Origin: Alphaproteobacteria bacterium
GTDB taxonomy: Bacteria > Pseudomonadota > Alphaproteobacteria > Ferrovibrionales > Ferrovibrionaceae
Reading direction: 5' to 3'
Assembly: GCA_018336035.1 (NCBI GenBank)
Contig: JAGXRD010000123.1
Location: forward strand, 62,001 to 126,000
Length of the DNA stretch: 64,000 bases
Below are positions 35,772-43,612 of the stretch, piece by piece (positions within the stretch are counted from its first letter, which is position 1; each line of letters starts with the position of its first letter). Made by a program: the position numbers and the translations under genes. The notes under the pieces are model-generated. The model saw only the letters and a list, made by a program, of their open reading frames with translations, had not been told where the DNA came from and did not search any database.

Positions 35772-36347
35772 TCAGACCTCTTCGATCACCCGGACCTCGG
35801 GCGTCACGCTGCGCCAGTCGCCATTCCAGGGGCCGGGCTCGGCGCGGCGCTGCCAGAACTGGCAGACGAAGAGCAGGTCGGGTTCGATGCTCTCGGGACT
35901 GCTCGTCAATGGCATGATCAGGCGATAGGTGATCGCATTCACGAAATCGCCCTTGTCGTGATACAGGCTGGAGGAATAGACCGGGCGGCGCCGGCTCAGC
36001 GCCACGCGGTTCATCTGCCGCACATAATCGTGGTAATCGGCCGGTACCACCTCATCGAGGAAGCGCCCGGTCAACTCGCGGCCGGTGAAACGCGCGATAT
36101 CGGTGCCGGCGAGGCGAAAGCGGTAGCGGTCTTCGCCGGCCTCCATCACACGCTCGATCAGCATGATATTCGACAGCAGGGCCGGGAAGTCGAGCGGGTC
36201 GATGGCGGTGCGGGCGGGGACGCCGTCTGCGCTACGGCGCGCGACCCAGTAATTCGCCAGGAGCCGAAGCCGTTCGTCGGGCAATGCCGCGATTGTCCCG
36301 GTCGAGATGTCGAGAGTGCTGTGCGGCAGTTGGGCGAAAATCTGCAT
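35772..36347 (-). CDS. PAS_5-family protein
   Basis: This 191-residue protein has a PAS-like fold at about residues 45-165: GVPARTAIDPLDFPALLSNIMLIERV followed by YRFRLAGTDIARFTGRELTGRFLDEVV. It fits the PAS_5 group common in Rhodospirillales and relatives. No output domain is present. Two relatives are encoded at 42411 and 42929. It may be a small sensor whose partner is unknown. Residues after 165 are basic and poorly conserved to my eye. It precedes the SelW-like gene by 122 bases' distance on the transcript side and may be the last gene of the minus-strand run. Confidence 0.78.
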   Translation of the reverse strand: MQIFAQLPHSTLDISTGTIAALPDERLRLLANYWVARRSADGVPARTAIDPLDFPALLSNIMLIERVMEAGEDRYRFRLAGTDIARFTGRELTGRFLDEVVPADYHDYVRQMNRVALSRRRPVYSSSLYHDKGDFVNAITYRLIMPLTSSPESIEPDLLFVCQFWQRRAEPGPWNGDWRSVTPEVRVIEEV

Positions 36348-36367
36348 ACGGCCTAGCCCGATTCAGT

Positions 36368-36649
36368 CTAGCGATCAATATGCCCCAGATCGCGGCCGGG
36401 ATCGAGACGATCACGCACCAGCTGCTTCAAAGTCTTCACATCGGGAAACCCGCCGTCGCGCTTGCGGTCCCAGATCGTCTCGCCGTCATAGGCAATGGTG
36501 AAGATGCCGCCGCTGGCAGGCACCAGAGCCACTTCGGCCAGGTCTTCCGTGAAGGTGGACAGCAGTTCCTGCGCCATCCAGGCGGCGCGCAGCAGCCACT
36601 GGCATTGTGTGCAATAGGTGATGACGATGCGCGGCTTGCCGACAGTCAT
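36368..36649 (-). CDS. SelT/SelW/SelH-family (Rdx) thioredoxin-fold protein
   Basis: This 93-residue protein starts with VITYCTQCQWLLRAAWMAQELL, the CxxC form of the selenoprotein W motif (cysteine in place of selenocysteine). GGIFTIAYDGETIWDRKRDGGFPDVKTLKQLVRD is the rest of the fold. Such proteins are cytoplasmic redox partners with poorly known targets. It lies six bases after the antiporter gene on the same strand. If the antiporter is thiol-regulated like KefC, the pair would make sense, but this is inference. Confidence 0.9.
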   Translation of the reverse strand: MTVGKPRIVITYCTQCQWLLRAAWMAQELLSTFTEDLAEVALVPASGGIFTIAYDGETIWDRKRDGGFPDVKTLKQLVRDRLDPGRDLGHIDR

Positions 36650-36655
36650 CGGTGC

Positions 36656-38500
36656 TCAGGCCTCGCCCGACACGCCGGCTGACGCGCCAGCCGGAACCGG
36701 CACGTCGCCGATCACCTGGCCCGGCCGCTTCGGCGTGGTCAGTGGCGTCGGCTTCGGTGCATTGCCGAGGATCAGGTTGTTGCCCGCGGTCACGTCGCTG
36801 GCGGCAAGCTGCAGTTCAAAGCGTTCCTCGTCGCGCCGACGCACATCCGCCATCACTTCGGCGACCTCGTCTTCCGGCACATCGAGATCGCGCAGCACGG
36901 CGCTGCTGAGTGCCAGCGCAGATTCAAAGGTTTCGCGAATCTGGTAGTCGACGCCGGCCTGGATCAGGTCGAGCGCATGGCCGCGGTCATAGGCGCGCAC
37001 ATAGAGTTTGGCGAGCGGGAATTCGTGGCGCACCATGCGGGCGATGCGCGTGGCGGTGCCGCTGGTGTTGTCGACGCAGATAATGATGGCGCGGGCGGTT
37101 GCCGCACCGGAGGCATGCAGGATATCGAGCCGGGTGCCTTCGCCGTAATAGATCTTGAAGCCGAAGGTGCTGGCGGCCTGGATCATCTCGACATCGTTCT
37201 CGATAATCGTGAGGTTGAAGCCGCGCGCCAGCAGGCCCTGGCAGGCGATATGCGAGAAACGGCCGAAACCGATCATCAGGATATCGCCGCTCAGCTCCTT
37301 GGCGGCTTCGATGCCGTCCATCGACTGGGTTGTCGCCGGCGACGGTATGGCGCGCCGGATCAGCGGGGCGATGACGGGTGTCAGCGCCATCGACACGATC
37401 ACCGTGGCGGTAAAGATCGCATTGAGATGTGCCGTAAAGATGCCGCCAGCGAGCGCGGCGGCATAGAGCACGAAGGCGAATTCGCCACCCTGGGCAAATA
37501 GCGTGACGCGGTCCAGCGCGTCGCGCCAGCTGGAGCCGAACAGGCGCGCGACCAGGAAGATGCCGAAGGATTTCACCAGCGTGAAGGCGATCACCGCGGC
37601 AGCGATCAGCAGCCAGTCGCGTGCCACCACGGCAAGATCGAGCGACATGCCGATGGCTATAAAGAAGATGCCGAGCAGGATGCCGCGGAAGGGCTCGATA
37701 TCGGCCTCCAGCTGGTGGCGGAAGCTGGATTCGGACAGCAGCACGCCGGCCAGGAAAGCGCCCATCGCCATCGAAAGCCCGCCGACCTGCATCAGCAGCG
37801 CGGCGCCCAGCACCACCAGCAGCGCGGCGGCGGTCATCACTTCGCGGGCATGCGACTGCGCCAGGATGCGGAACATTGGATTGAGCAGCCAGCGCCCGGC
37901 CGCGACCAATCCGGCGACGGCGGCGAGCGCGATTGCGATGGCGACCCAGCGCGGCTCGCCGTCATCCGATGCCGTCGGCGCGATCACCGCCACGATGGCG
38001 AGCAGCGGTACGATGGCGAGGTCTTCCAGCAGCAGGATCGAGACAGCCTTTTGGCCCTGAGGCGTTGACGTGTCACCGCGTTCGTCCAGCATCTGCATCA
38101 CCACGGCGGTGGACGACAGCACGAAACCCATTCCGGCGATGAAGGCGACCGGCGCGCTGAGGCCGGCCAGCATGCCCACGCCGCTCAGCAGCAGGCCGCA
38201 GGTGATGACCTGTGCAACGCCGAGGCCGAAGATTTCCCGGCGCAGGTTCCACAGCCGCGAGGGCTGCATCTCCAGGCCGATCACAAAGAGCAGCATGATC
38301 ACGCCAAGCTCGGCGGTGTGCAGGATGGTCTGTGGGTCGGAGATCAGGCGTAGACCGAACGGCCCGATGGCAATGCCGGCCGCGAAATAGGCCAGCACCG
38401 AACCGAGGCCGAGGCGACGGAAGAGGGGGACGGCGAGCACGCCGGCCCCGAGCAGGGCGACCAGCTGCACCAGGTCAATTCCGTGGTTTTCCGCCGCCAT
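36656..38500 (-). CDS. CPA2 monovalent cation:proton antiporter with TrkA-N domain (KefB/KefC-like)
   Basis: This 614-residue antiporter has 12-13 membrane helices in residues 1-390. Family markers are AYFAAGIAIGPFGLRLI and FIAGMGFVLSSTAVVMQML. A cytoplasmic TrkA-N Rossmann domain follows (ILMIGFGRFSHIACQGLLARGFNLTIIEND). It should expel K+ or Na+ in exchange for protons, gated by nucleotide or thiol ligands. The start at 38500 has AGGAG in front; the open frame continues to 38593 without homology. It is divergent from the TetR/MATE operon. The C-terminal 70 residues have no TrkA-C domain that I can recognise. Confidence 0.92.
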   Translation of the reverse strand: MAAENHGIDLVQLVALLGAGVLAVPLFRRLGLGSVLAYFAAGIAIGPFGLRLISDPQTILHTAELGVIMLLFVIGLEMQPSRLWNLRREIFGLGVAQVITCGLLLSGVGMLAGLSAPVAFIAGMGFVLSSTAVVMQMLDERGDTSTPQGQKAVSILLLEDLAIVPLLAIVAVIAPTASDDGEPRWVAIAIALAAVAGLVAAGRWLLNPMFRILAQSHAREVMTAAALLVVLGAALLMQVGGLSMAMGAFLAGVLLSESSFRHQLEADIEPFRGILLGIFFIAIGMSLDLAVVARDWLLIAAAVIAFTLVKSFGIFLVARLFGSSWRDALDRVTLFAQGGEFAFVLYAAALAGGIFTAHLNAIFTATVIVSMALTPVIAPLIRRAIPSPATTQSMDGIEAAKELSGDILMIGFGRFSHIACQGLLARGFNLTIIENDVEMIQAASTFGFKIYYGEGTRLDILHASGAATARAIIICVDNTSGTATRIARMVRHEFPLAKLYVRAYDRGHALDLIQAGVDYQIRETFESALALSSAVLRDLDVPEDEVAEVMADVRRRDEERFELQLAASDVTAGNNLILGNAPKPTPLTTPKRPGQVIGDVPVPAGASAGVSGEA

Positions 38501-38589
38501 ATCTACTCCTATCGAATCCAAACCATGTTCGTCGCACCTTGGCTTGGGTGGCTGGAGGCCGCAACCCTCGAAATGAGGCGTTCGGGGCG

Positions 38590-38624
38590 CCATAAAATAT
38601 GATGACTATCATCATATTTTATGG
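38590..38624. promoter_or_regulatory. Long perfect palindrome, probable TetR operator
   Basis: Sixteen-base arms (38590-38605 and 38609-38624) are perfectly complementary around a CTA centre. The core half site is ATATGATGA. The element is A/T-rich in a GC-rich region and lies 13 bases before the chosen TetR start and 89 bases before the antiporter start. It can serve both divergent promoters. Confidence 0.85.
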
Positions 38625-38637
38625 TCTGCTGCCGGCC

Positions 38638-39246
38638 ATGACGACTGTGAAACCAGAGACCAAAGGCGAGGCGACCCGGCGCGCCATTCTCGCGACGGCC
38701 GCCCGTCTCATTCGCGAGCGTGGGCCGGAACGTGTCGGCGTGGCCGAAGTGATGCGCGAAGCCGGGCTCACGCATGGTGGCTTTTATGCCCATTTCGCCT
38801 CGCGCGATGCCCTGGTGGCCGAGGCTATCCGCAGCATGTTCGATGGCGGGCGGCAGAAATTCCTCGCGCGCATTGGCAGCAAGGCCGGCCCCGACGCGCT
38901 AAAGACCTGGATCGACAGCTATGTGTCGCGCGAGCATCGCGACAATCCGGGCGGCGGCTGCGCCATGGCGGCATTGATTTCCGATATGCCCCGGCTTGAA
39001 CCGGCGGCGCGCGCCGCTTTCGACGACGGCATTCGCGGCATTGCCGGCCGGTTGCAGGCACATCTGCCGGCCACGACAGAAGAGCAGGCGGTGAGTTCGC
39101 TCATGGCGGAGATGGCCGGCGCGGTGGCGCTGGCCCGAGCGGTCGGCGATCCGCAATTCTCGGACCGCATCCTGAAAACCTCGCGCGCCGCGCTCAAGGC
39201 CCGCATCGACGAACTGGCCCTCTCGGCTCACAAAGGACGGGTATGA
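38638..39246 (+). CDS. TetR/AcrR-family regulator of the MATE gene
   Basis: This 202-residue repressor has the helix-turn-helix RAILATAARLIRERGPERVGVAEVMREAGLTHGGFYAHFASRDALV. The C-terminal domain includes NPGGGCAMAALISDMPR, typical of a common TetR group (TetR_C_16-like by memory). An in-frame ATG at 38599 would put the coding sequence through the long palindrome, so 38638 is preferred, although no ribosome site is visible there. It overlaps the MATE gene by four bases (39243-39246). Self-regulation and control of the efflux pump through the palindrome are likely; the ligand is probably a pump substrate. Confidence 0.88.
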   Translation: MTTVKPETKGEATRRAILATAARLIRERGPERVGVAEVMREAGLTHGGFYAHFASRDALVAEAIRSMFDGGRQKFLARIGSKAGPDALKTWIDSYVSREHRDNPGGGCAMAALISDMPRLEPAARAAFDDGIRGIAGRLQAHLPATTEEQAVSSLMAEMAGAVALARAVGDPQFSDRILKTSRAALKARIDELALSAHKGRV

Positions 39247-40607
39247 ACACGCAGGCGACGATCCAGAAACCGCCGGTGGGCCGTGAAATGCTGCTGACCG
39301 CGCCGATCCTGCCGACGCTGCTGAAACTCAGCGCGCCGACCACGGTGGCGATGCTGGCCATCGCGCTGGTGGCGATTGCCGAGACTGCCTATGTCGGCTT
39401 GCTCGGTGTCGAGGCACTGGCGGCCATGGCGCTGACCTTTCCGATGATCATGTTGATGCAGATGGTCTCGGCTGGCGCGATGGGCGGCGGCGTATCTTCA
39501 GCAATTGCGCGTGCGCTAGGCGCTGGAGATCTAGCCCGCGCCAATACACTGGCATTGCATGCGATCATTATTGCCGTGGTCGCGGCGGCGGTGTTTTCCG
39601 CTTTCTTCTGGCTGCTCGGGCCGGCGATCTATCGCCTGCTCGGCGGACAGGGCAGGGCGCTCGAGCTTGCCATTCTCTATTCTCACACGGTGTTCAGCGG
39701 TGCGCTTTGCATCTGGCTGTTCAACACGCTGTCCTCGGTGCTGCGCGGCACCGGCAACATGAATGCCCCGTCTGTGGTCGCGCTCGTCGCCTCGGCGCTG
39801 CAGATCGCCATCGGCGGCGTGCTGGGATTGGGCCTTGGGCCGGTGCCGCCCTTCGGCGTGATCGGGATCGGTCTGGGCCAGGTGATCGCCTTCGGCCTCG
39901 GCTCGATCTATCTGTTCATTCATCTGCGCCGCCCCGACGCGCGGCTGCGGCTCAGCATGATCGGATTCAGAATGAACCGCGCGATGTTCGCGGATATCCT
40001 GCGTGTCGGCGCACTGGCCAGCCTGTCTTCGCTGCAGACCGTGCTCACGGTGCTGATTTTCACCGGCCTTGTAGCGCGCTTCGGCACGGTCGCACTCGCC
40101 GGTTACGGCATCGGCGCCCGACTCGAATTCCTGCTGGTGCCGATTGCCTTCTCGGTTGGCGTCGCCAGCGTGCCAATGGTCGGTATGGCGATCGGAGCTA
40201 AAGATATCCTGCGCGCACGCAAAGTGGCCTGGACCGCCGGCAGTGTGGCGGCGGTTGGGCTCGGGCTTGTTGGGCTTGTGGTAGTGGTGGCGCCCGACCT
40301 GTGGTCAGGGCTGTTCACCAGTGACGAAGCGGTGATCGCGGCCGCGCGGCAATACCTAATCGCTGCCGGTTTCGGCTTCCCGTTCTTCGGTTTCGGACTC
40401 TGCCTGTATTTTGCGTCGCAGGGCGCGGGCAAGGTGCTCGGCCCGGTGCTGGGCGGCACAATCCGTCTGGTGATCGTGGGTGTGGGCGGCTGGTGGCTGG
40501 CGACTAGCGCCGCGCCGGTCTGGACGCTGTTCGCCCTGGCCGGTGGCGCCATGATCGTTTATGGCATTGCCACCGGCCTGATGGTGAAAGCGACGCGCTG
40601 GGAATAA
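39243..40607 (+). CDS. MATE-family multidrug efflux transporter
   Basis: This 454-residue protein has about 12 membrane segments in two repeated halves. It shows LLKLSAPTTVAMLAIALVAIAETAYVGLLGVEALAAMAL in the first half (continuous hydrophobic start) and GYGIGARLEFLLVPIAFSVGVASVPMVG in the second. Both are typical of MATE transporters. It should export cationic or organic compounds using Na+ or protons. It is cotranslated with the TetR gene. Its stop codon TAA directly abuts the stop of the convergent small gene (TAACTA at 40605-40610). Confidence 0.91.
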   Translation: MNTQATIQKPPVGREMLLTAPILPTLLKLSAPTTVAMLAIALVAIAETAYVGLLGVEALAAMALTFPMIMLMQMVSAGAMGGGVSSAIARALGAGDLARANTLALHAIIIAVVAAAVFSAFFWLLGPAIYRLLGGQGRALELAILYSHTVFSGALCIWLFNTLSSVLRGTGNMNAPSVVALVASALQIAIGGVLGLGLGPVPPFGVIGIGLGQVIAFGLGSIYLFIHLRRPDARLRLSMIGFRMNRAMFADILRVGALASLSSLQTVLTVLIFTGLVARFGTVALAGYGIGARLEFLLVPIAFSVGVASVPMVGMAIGAKDILRARKVAWTAGSVAAVGLGLVGLVVVVAPDLWSGLFTSDEAVIAAARQYLIAAGFGFPFFGFGLCLYFASQGAGKVLGPVLGGTIRLVIVGVGGWWLATSAAPVWTLFALAGGAMIVYGIATGLMVKATRWE

Positions 40608-40997
40608 CTACAGCGTCTTACCAAGTTTGTCGGCTACGTCGCCCGGGATAAAGCCCGCTTCGCGCACCGCCTTGCGAAGTTCCTTTTCCGAGACGCCGAA
40701 GCGGTCGGTCCAGTATTCCACTTCGCTTTCGTCGCTGAGATTCACGCGACTGTGCTTCTTCAGTACTTTCTCGCGCGCCTTGTTGATGGATGCCGCGCCA
40801 GCCTCGCTCCGCAGCGAAGGCGTGGATGCAGTTGGCTGGGACATCGCAACCGGGTCGCTGGCCGGGAAGCTGTCGCGCAGCGCTTCGTCCAGCTCGTCAT
40901 CCTTGTCCTGGTCGTCCCGATCGTCGCGACGGGCTTCGGCCATCTGCTCCTTGTGAGGAGGGCGATCGATCTTCTGGGGGCTCTTCTTGTCGGTCAT
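40608..40997 (-). CDS. Small acidic protein with DUF3606-like C-terminus
   Basis: This 129-residue soluble protein has two parts. The N-terminal half is very charged (DDRDDQDKDDELDEALRDSFPASDPVA); the ALRDSFPASDP motif is found in several short proteobacterial proteins. The C-terminal half SRVNLSDESEVEYWTDRFGVSEKELRKAVREAG matches DUF3606. The function is unknown; such proteins are often induced in stress or stationary phase. AGGAGG precedes the start. Confidence 0.82.
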   Translation of the reverse strand: MTDKKSPQKIDRPPHKEQMAEARRDDRDDQDKDDELDEALRDSFPASDPVAMSQPTASTPSLRSEAGAASINKAREKVLKKHSRVNLSDESEVEYWTDRFGVSEKELRKAVREAGFIPGDVADKLGKTL

Positions 40998-41123
40998 GGA
41001 TAGCCTCCTTGTTGGCTCCGGTAGAAACAGTCAGTGCGCTGCCAAGTTCCGGAATTTTGCGGAACTAACCAAAGGCTGGAACGTCTATTAACCGGGGCAA
41101 ATCTCACTCGGCGGGCCATCTGT

Positions 41124-42398
41124 ATGAAACTCTTTGAATGTCTGGCCTGCAGCCAGCCGCTGTATTTCGAGAATACCAGTTGCGAAAGCTGTGGCCGGCG
41201 CCTGGGCTTCCTGCCCGAATCCGGCGTGCTCAGCGCGTTGGAACCGGCGCAGCGCAGCGACGGTGTCGAGGCATGGCTGGCGCTGGCCGCGCCCGAACAG
41301 CAATACCGTTTCTGCTGCAACGCCGTGCATGACGCCTGCAACTGGCTGGTGCCGGCGGAAGCGGATGGCATGCCTGTCGATCCTGAGCCGTATTGCACCG
41401 CCTGCGCGCATAACCGAACGGTGCCGGATCTCTCGGTGCCGGAGAACATCACCAACTGGCGCCGCATCGAGAGTGCCAAGCACCGCCTGTTCCATGGATT
41501 GCTGCGCCTCGATCTGCCGCATGAAAACCGAGACATGGATCCCGAGGAAGGTCTGGCTTTCGACTTCCTGGTCGATCCGCCGGATCCGTCCGCGCCGCGC
41601 ATCATCACCGGGCATGACAACGGGCTGATCACGATCAACCTGGTGGAGGCGGATGATGCCAAGCGCGAACGCATCCGCGTACAGATGCACGAACCCTATC
41701 GCACATTGCTGGGGCATTTCCGTCATGAGGTCGGACATTACTACTGGGAGCGGCTGGTGCGCCGTGCGGGCGACAACAGCGAGACCATGGCGACCTTCCG
41801 CAATCTGTTCGGCGACGAGCGGCAGGACTACGGAAACTCTTTGAAGGCGCATTACGACAATGGTCCGCCAGCCGGCTGGCAGGACGGCTATGTCAGCGCC
41901 TATGCCACCATGCATCCCTGGGAGGATTTCGCCGAAACCTGGGCGCATTACATGCATATCGTCGATACGCTGGAAACCGCCGGTGCCTTTGGCCTGCGCG
42001 TGAAGCCGCGCATCAGTCGCGGCGAAGAACTGGGCGTGCGGGTCGATTTCGACCCCTATCATGCCGAGACGGTCGAGCAACTGATCGAGGCTTTCCTGCC
42101 CGTGACATTTGCAGTGAACAGCCTGAATCGTTCAATGGGCCAGCAGGATTTCTACCCCTTCGTGCTGAGTCCGGCAGCTATTTCAAAACTCGATTTCATT
42201 CACCAGCTCTGCCGTCAGGCACGCGAAGGCCAGCCGCGGATGCTGCAGGGCGCACAGTTCCAGACCACATTTGGGACGGCCCCAATGCTGCAGGCTAACC
42301 AGCCGCAGATCGAGACAGTGGCCGAACAGGACATGACGGAGCAGACCACCGTGCTGCTGACCGTGGCGTCGCAGCTTGCACTCGATCCGGTAGCCTGA
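41124..42398 (+). CDS. Putative zinc-binding metallopeptidase with N-terminal zinc ribbon
   Basis: This 424-residue protein begins with a zinc ribbon: CLACSQ and CESCGRR give four cysteines. A further cysteine set occurs in YRFCCNAVHDACNW and YCTACAHNR. The peptidase site is HEVGHYYWERLV, with His201, Glu202 and His205. A likely third ligand is in WEDFAETWAHYMHI. It fits the family of putative zinc-binding peptidases (DUF2248-like). It is probably a soluble cytoplasmic enzyme; substrate and partner are unknown. The ATG at 41124 is chosen because the ribbon begins directly after it. Confidence 0.88.
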   Translation: MKLFECLACSQPLYFENTSCESCGRRLGFLPESGVLSALEPAQRSDGVEAWLALAAPEQQYRFCCNAVHDACNWLVPAEADGMPVDPEPYCTACAHNRTVPDLSVPENITNWRRIESAKHRLFHGLLRLDLPHENRDMDPEEGLAFDFLVDPPDPSAPRIITGHDNGLITINLVEADDAKRERIRVQMHEPYRTLLGHFRHEVGHYYWERLVRRAGDNSETMATFRNLFGDERQDYGNSLKAHYDNGPPAGWQDGYVSAYATMHPWEDFAETWAHYMHIVDTLETAGAFGLRVKPRISRGEELGVRVDFDPYHAETVEQLIEAFLPVTFAVNSLNRSMGQQDFYPFVLSPAAISKLDFIHQLCRQAREGQPRMLQGAQFQTTFGTAPMLQANQPQIETVAEQDMTEQTTVLLTVASQLALDPVA

Positions 42399-42410
42399 CC
42401 GTCTGCTGAA

Positions 42411-42923
42411 TTAATTGTGTGGTGCGCCGTGGTAGTAGAAGGCGGACAGGATACGGTCGACCGTCATGCCATCCTCCGCCAGTGGGCAATGCGCGTATTC
42501 CATCGCCGCGAAGTTGAAGCGGAACGGCACATTTGCATGACCATGAAAGTAGGCTGTGATGCCACCCTCGGCGACCTGCTGTCGCACATTGACAATCCGG
42601 GCCTGGCTTTCGTCGCCAGGATCCTGCGTCAGGTTCACACTGGTTTCGAGATAGCGATTCATCAACGGTACCGGCGCGGCGCGAAGCACCATCTCGCCGG
42701 CGACCCGAACCAGGAAGCGCATGCCGTCCGTGCCGCGCTCGACCTGCACCAGCACCAGATGACCGAGCAGCCATGGCATTGCCATCGGTTCAAAATCGGC
42801 GCGCGCCGGCAGCCGGTCAGCCGGATGGATATCGCGCATGAGATTCAGGAAGTCGCGTAGCACCCGGCTCTCGGCGATGGCGAGTGCGGCCTCGATGGCG
42901 GCAAGGTTCGGATGCAGTGGCAA
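42411..42923 (-). CDS. PAS_5-like sensor protein, copy 2
   Basis: This 170-residue protein is related to the neighbour upstream on the transcript and more distantly to the protein at 35772. Shared features are IHPADRLPARADFEPMAMPWLLGHLVLVQVE at the start of the PAS region and EYAHCPLAEDGMTVDRILSAFYY at the end. No catalytic or DNA-binding domain is present. It lies five bases after the sibling gene, so both are one transcript. It is probably a ligand-sensing PAS protein; the output is unknown. Confidence 0.75.
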   Translation of the reverse strand: MPLHPNLAAIEAALAIAESRVLRDFLNLMRDIHPADRLPARADFEPMAMPWLLGHLVLVQVERGTDGMRFLVRVAGEMVLRAAPVPLMNRYLETSVNLTQDPGDESQARIVNVRQQVAEGGITAYFHGHANVPFRFNFAAMEYAHCPLAEDGMTVDRILSAFYYHGAPHN

Positions 42924-42928
42924 GCGGG

Positions 42929-43471
42929 TCAGCCGGTGACGGACTCGAGAGCCTTATAATAGTTGATCGTCACGATATGGTCGACGGTAATGCCATCATC
43001 GGCCAGCGGGCAGTGCGCGTATTCCACCTCGGCATAGTCGAGCGAGAAACGCATGCGCGGCTGGCCACGGCGATAGACCATGCAGCCGTTGTCGACCACG
43101 CTGTGCCGGCTTTCGATGGGAAAACGTGCCGTCGGCTCATGGGTATTTGCGATCTCGTCCATGAAGCGGCCGATCAGCGGCATGCGCATGGCCTGCACGA
43201 CTTCTTCGCCGGCCACCTTGATGCGGAATCGGGGGCGCGCAGCATCCGGCTGATGCACCACTTCGGCCAGAACCAGGTTTGGCAGCAGGCGCCGAATCGC
43301 GCTCGGATCAAAGACGGCACGCGCGGGCAGCGCATCGCAGGGATGGATGCCGATGTAATAGTCCAGAAAGTCGCGCACCGGCGCAGACTGCGCCTGTTGC
43401 CGCGCCACCGCCGCTGCATCCAGATTGGTCTGGTGCAGAGGGACGAGATGACGTGCGGGATTGAAGGTCAT
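42929..43471 (-). CDS. PAS_5-like sensor protein, copy 3
   Basis: This 180-residue protein shares with copy 2 the stretch IHPCDALPARAVFDPSAIRRLLPNLVLAEV and the ending EYAHCPLADDGITVDHIVTINYY. The two copies look like a tandem duplication. The remaining N-terminal part is rich in Ala/Gln. It is the first gene of the pair; a perfect hairpin lies 95 bases upstream at 43566. No signal peptide or membrane segment is seen. Confidence 0.75.
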   Translation of the reverse strand: MTFNPARHLVPLHQTNLDAAAVARQQAQSAPVRDFLDYYIGIHPCDALPARAVFDPSAIRRLLPNLVLAEVVHQPDAARPRFRIKVAGEEVVQAMRMPLIGRFMDEIANTHEPTARFPIESRHSVVDNGCMVYRRGQPRMRFSLDYAEVEYAHCPLADDGITVDHIVTINYYKALESVTG

Positions 43472-43565
43472 GACAGCGCCTGAACTCCTGCGGAGGCGCG
43501 CTGTCTAACAGGGAATGCTGCGCCGCACTATAGCTGCCGGCACAACGCAGCTATGCAGTAAGGGC

Positions 43566-43592
43566 GGCCCTGCCCAAAGTCTGGGCAGGGCC
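43566..43592 (-). terminator. Hairpin after the ArgE-like gene
   Basis: Perfect 11-base arms GGCCCTGCCCA and TGGGCAGGGCC surround AAGTC. On the minus strand it follows the ArgE-like stop by about 20 bases but lacks a long T run, so it is only a probable terminator. It separates that gene from the PAS pair. Confidence 0.6.
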
Positions 43593-43612
43593 AATTTATT
43601 TGTTATTGCAAG

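Noticed and set aside
38500-38593. N-terminal extension of the antiporter gene to 38593
   Set aside because: The extra 31 residues have no homology and would overlap the palindromic operator; AGGAG lies before 38500.
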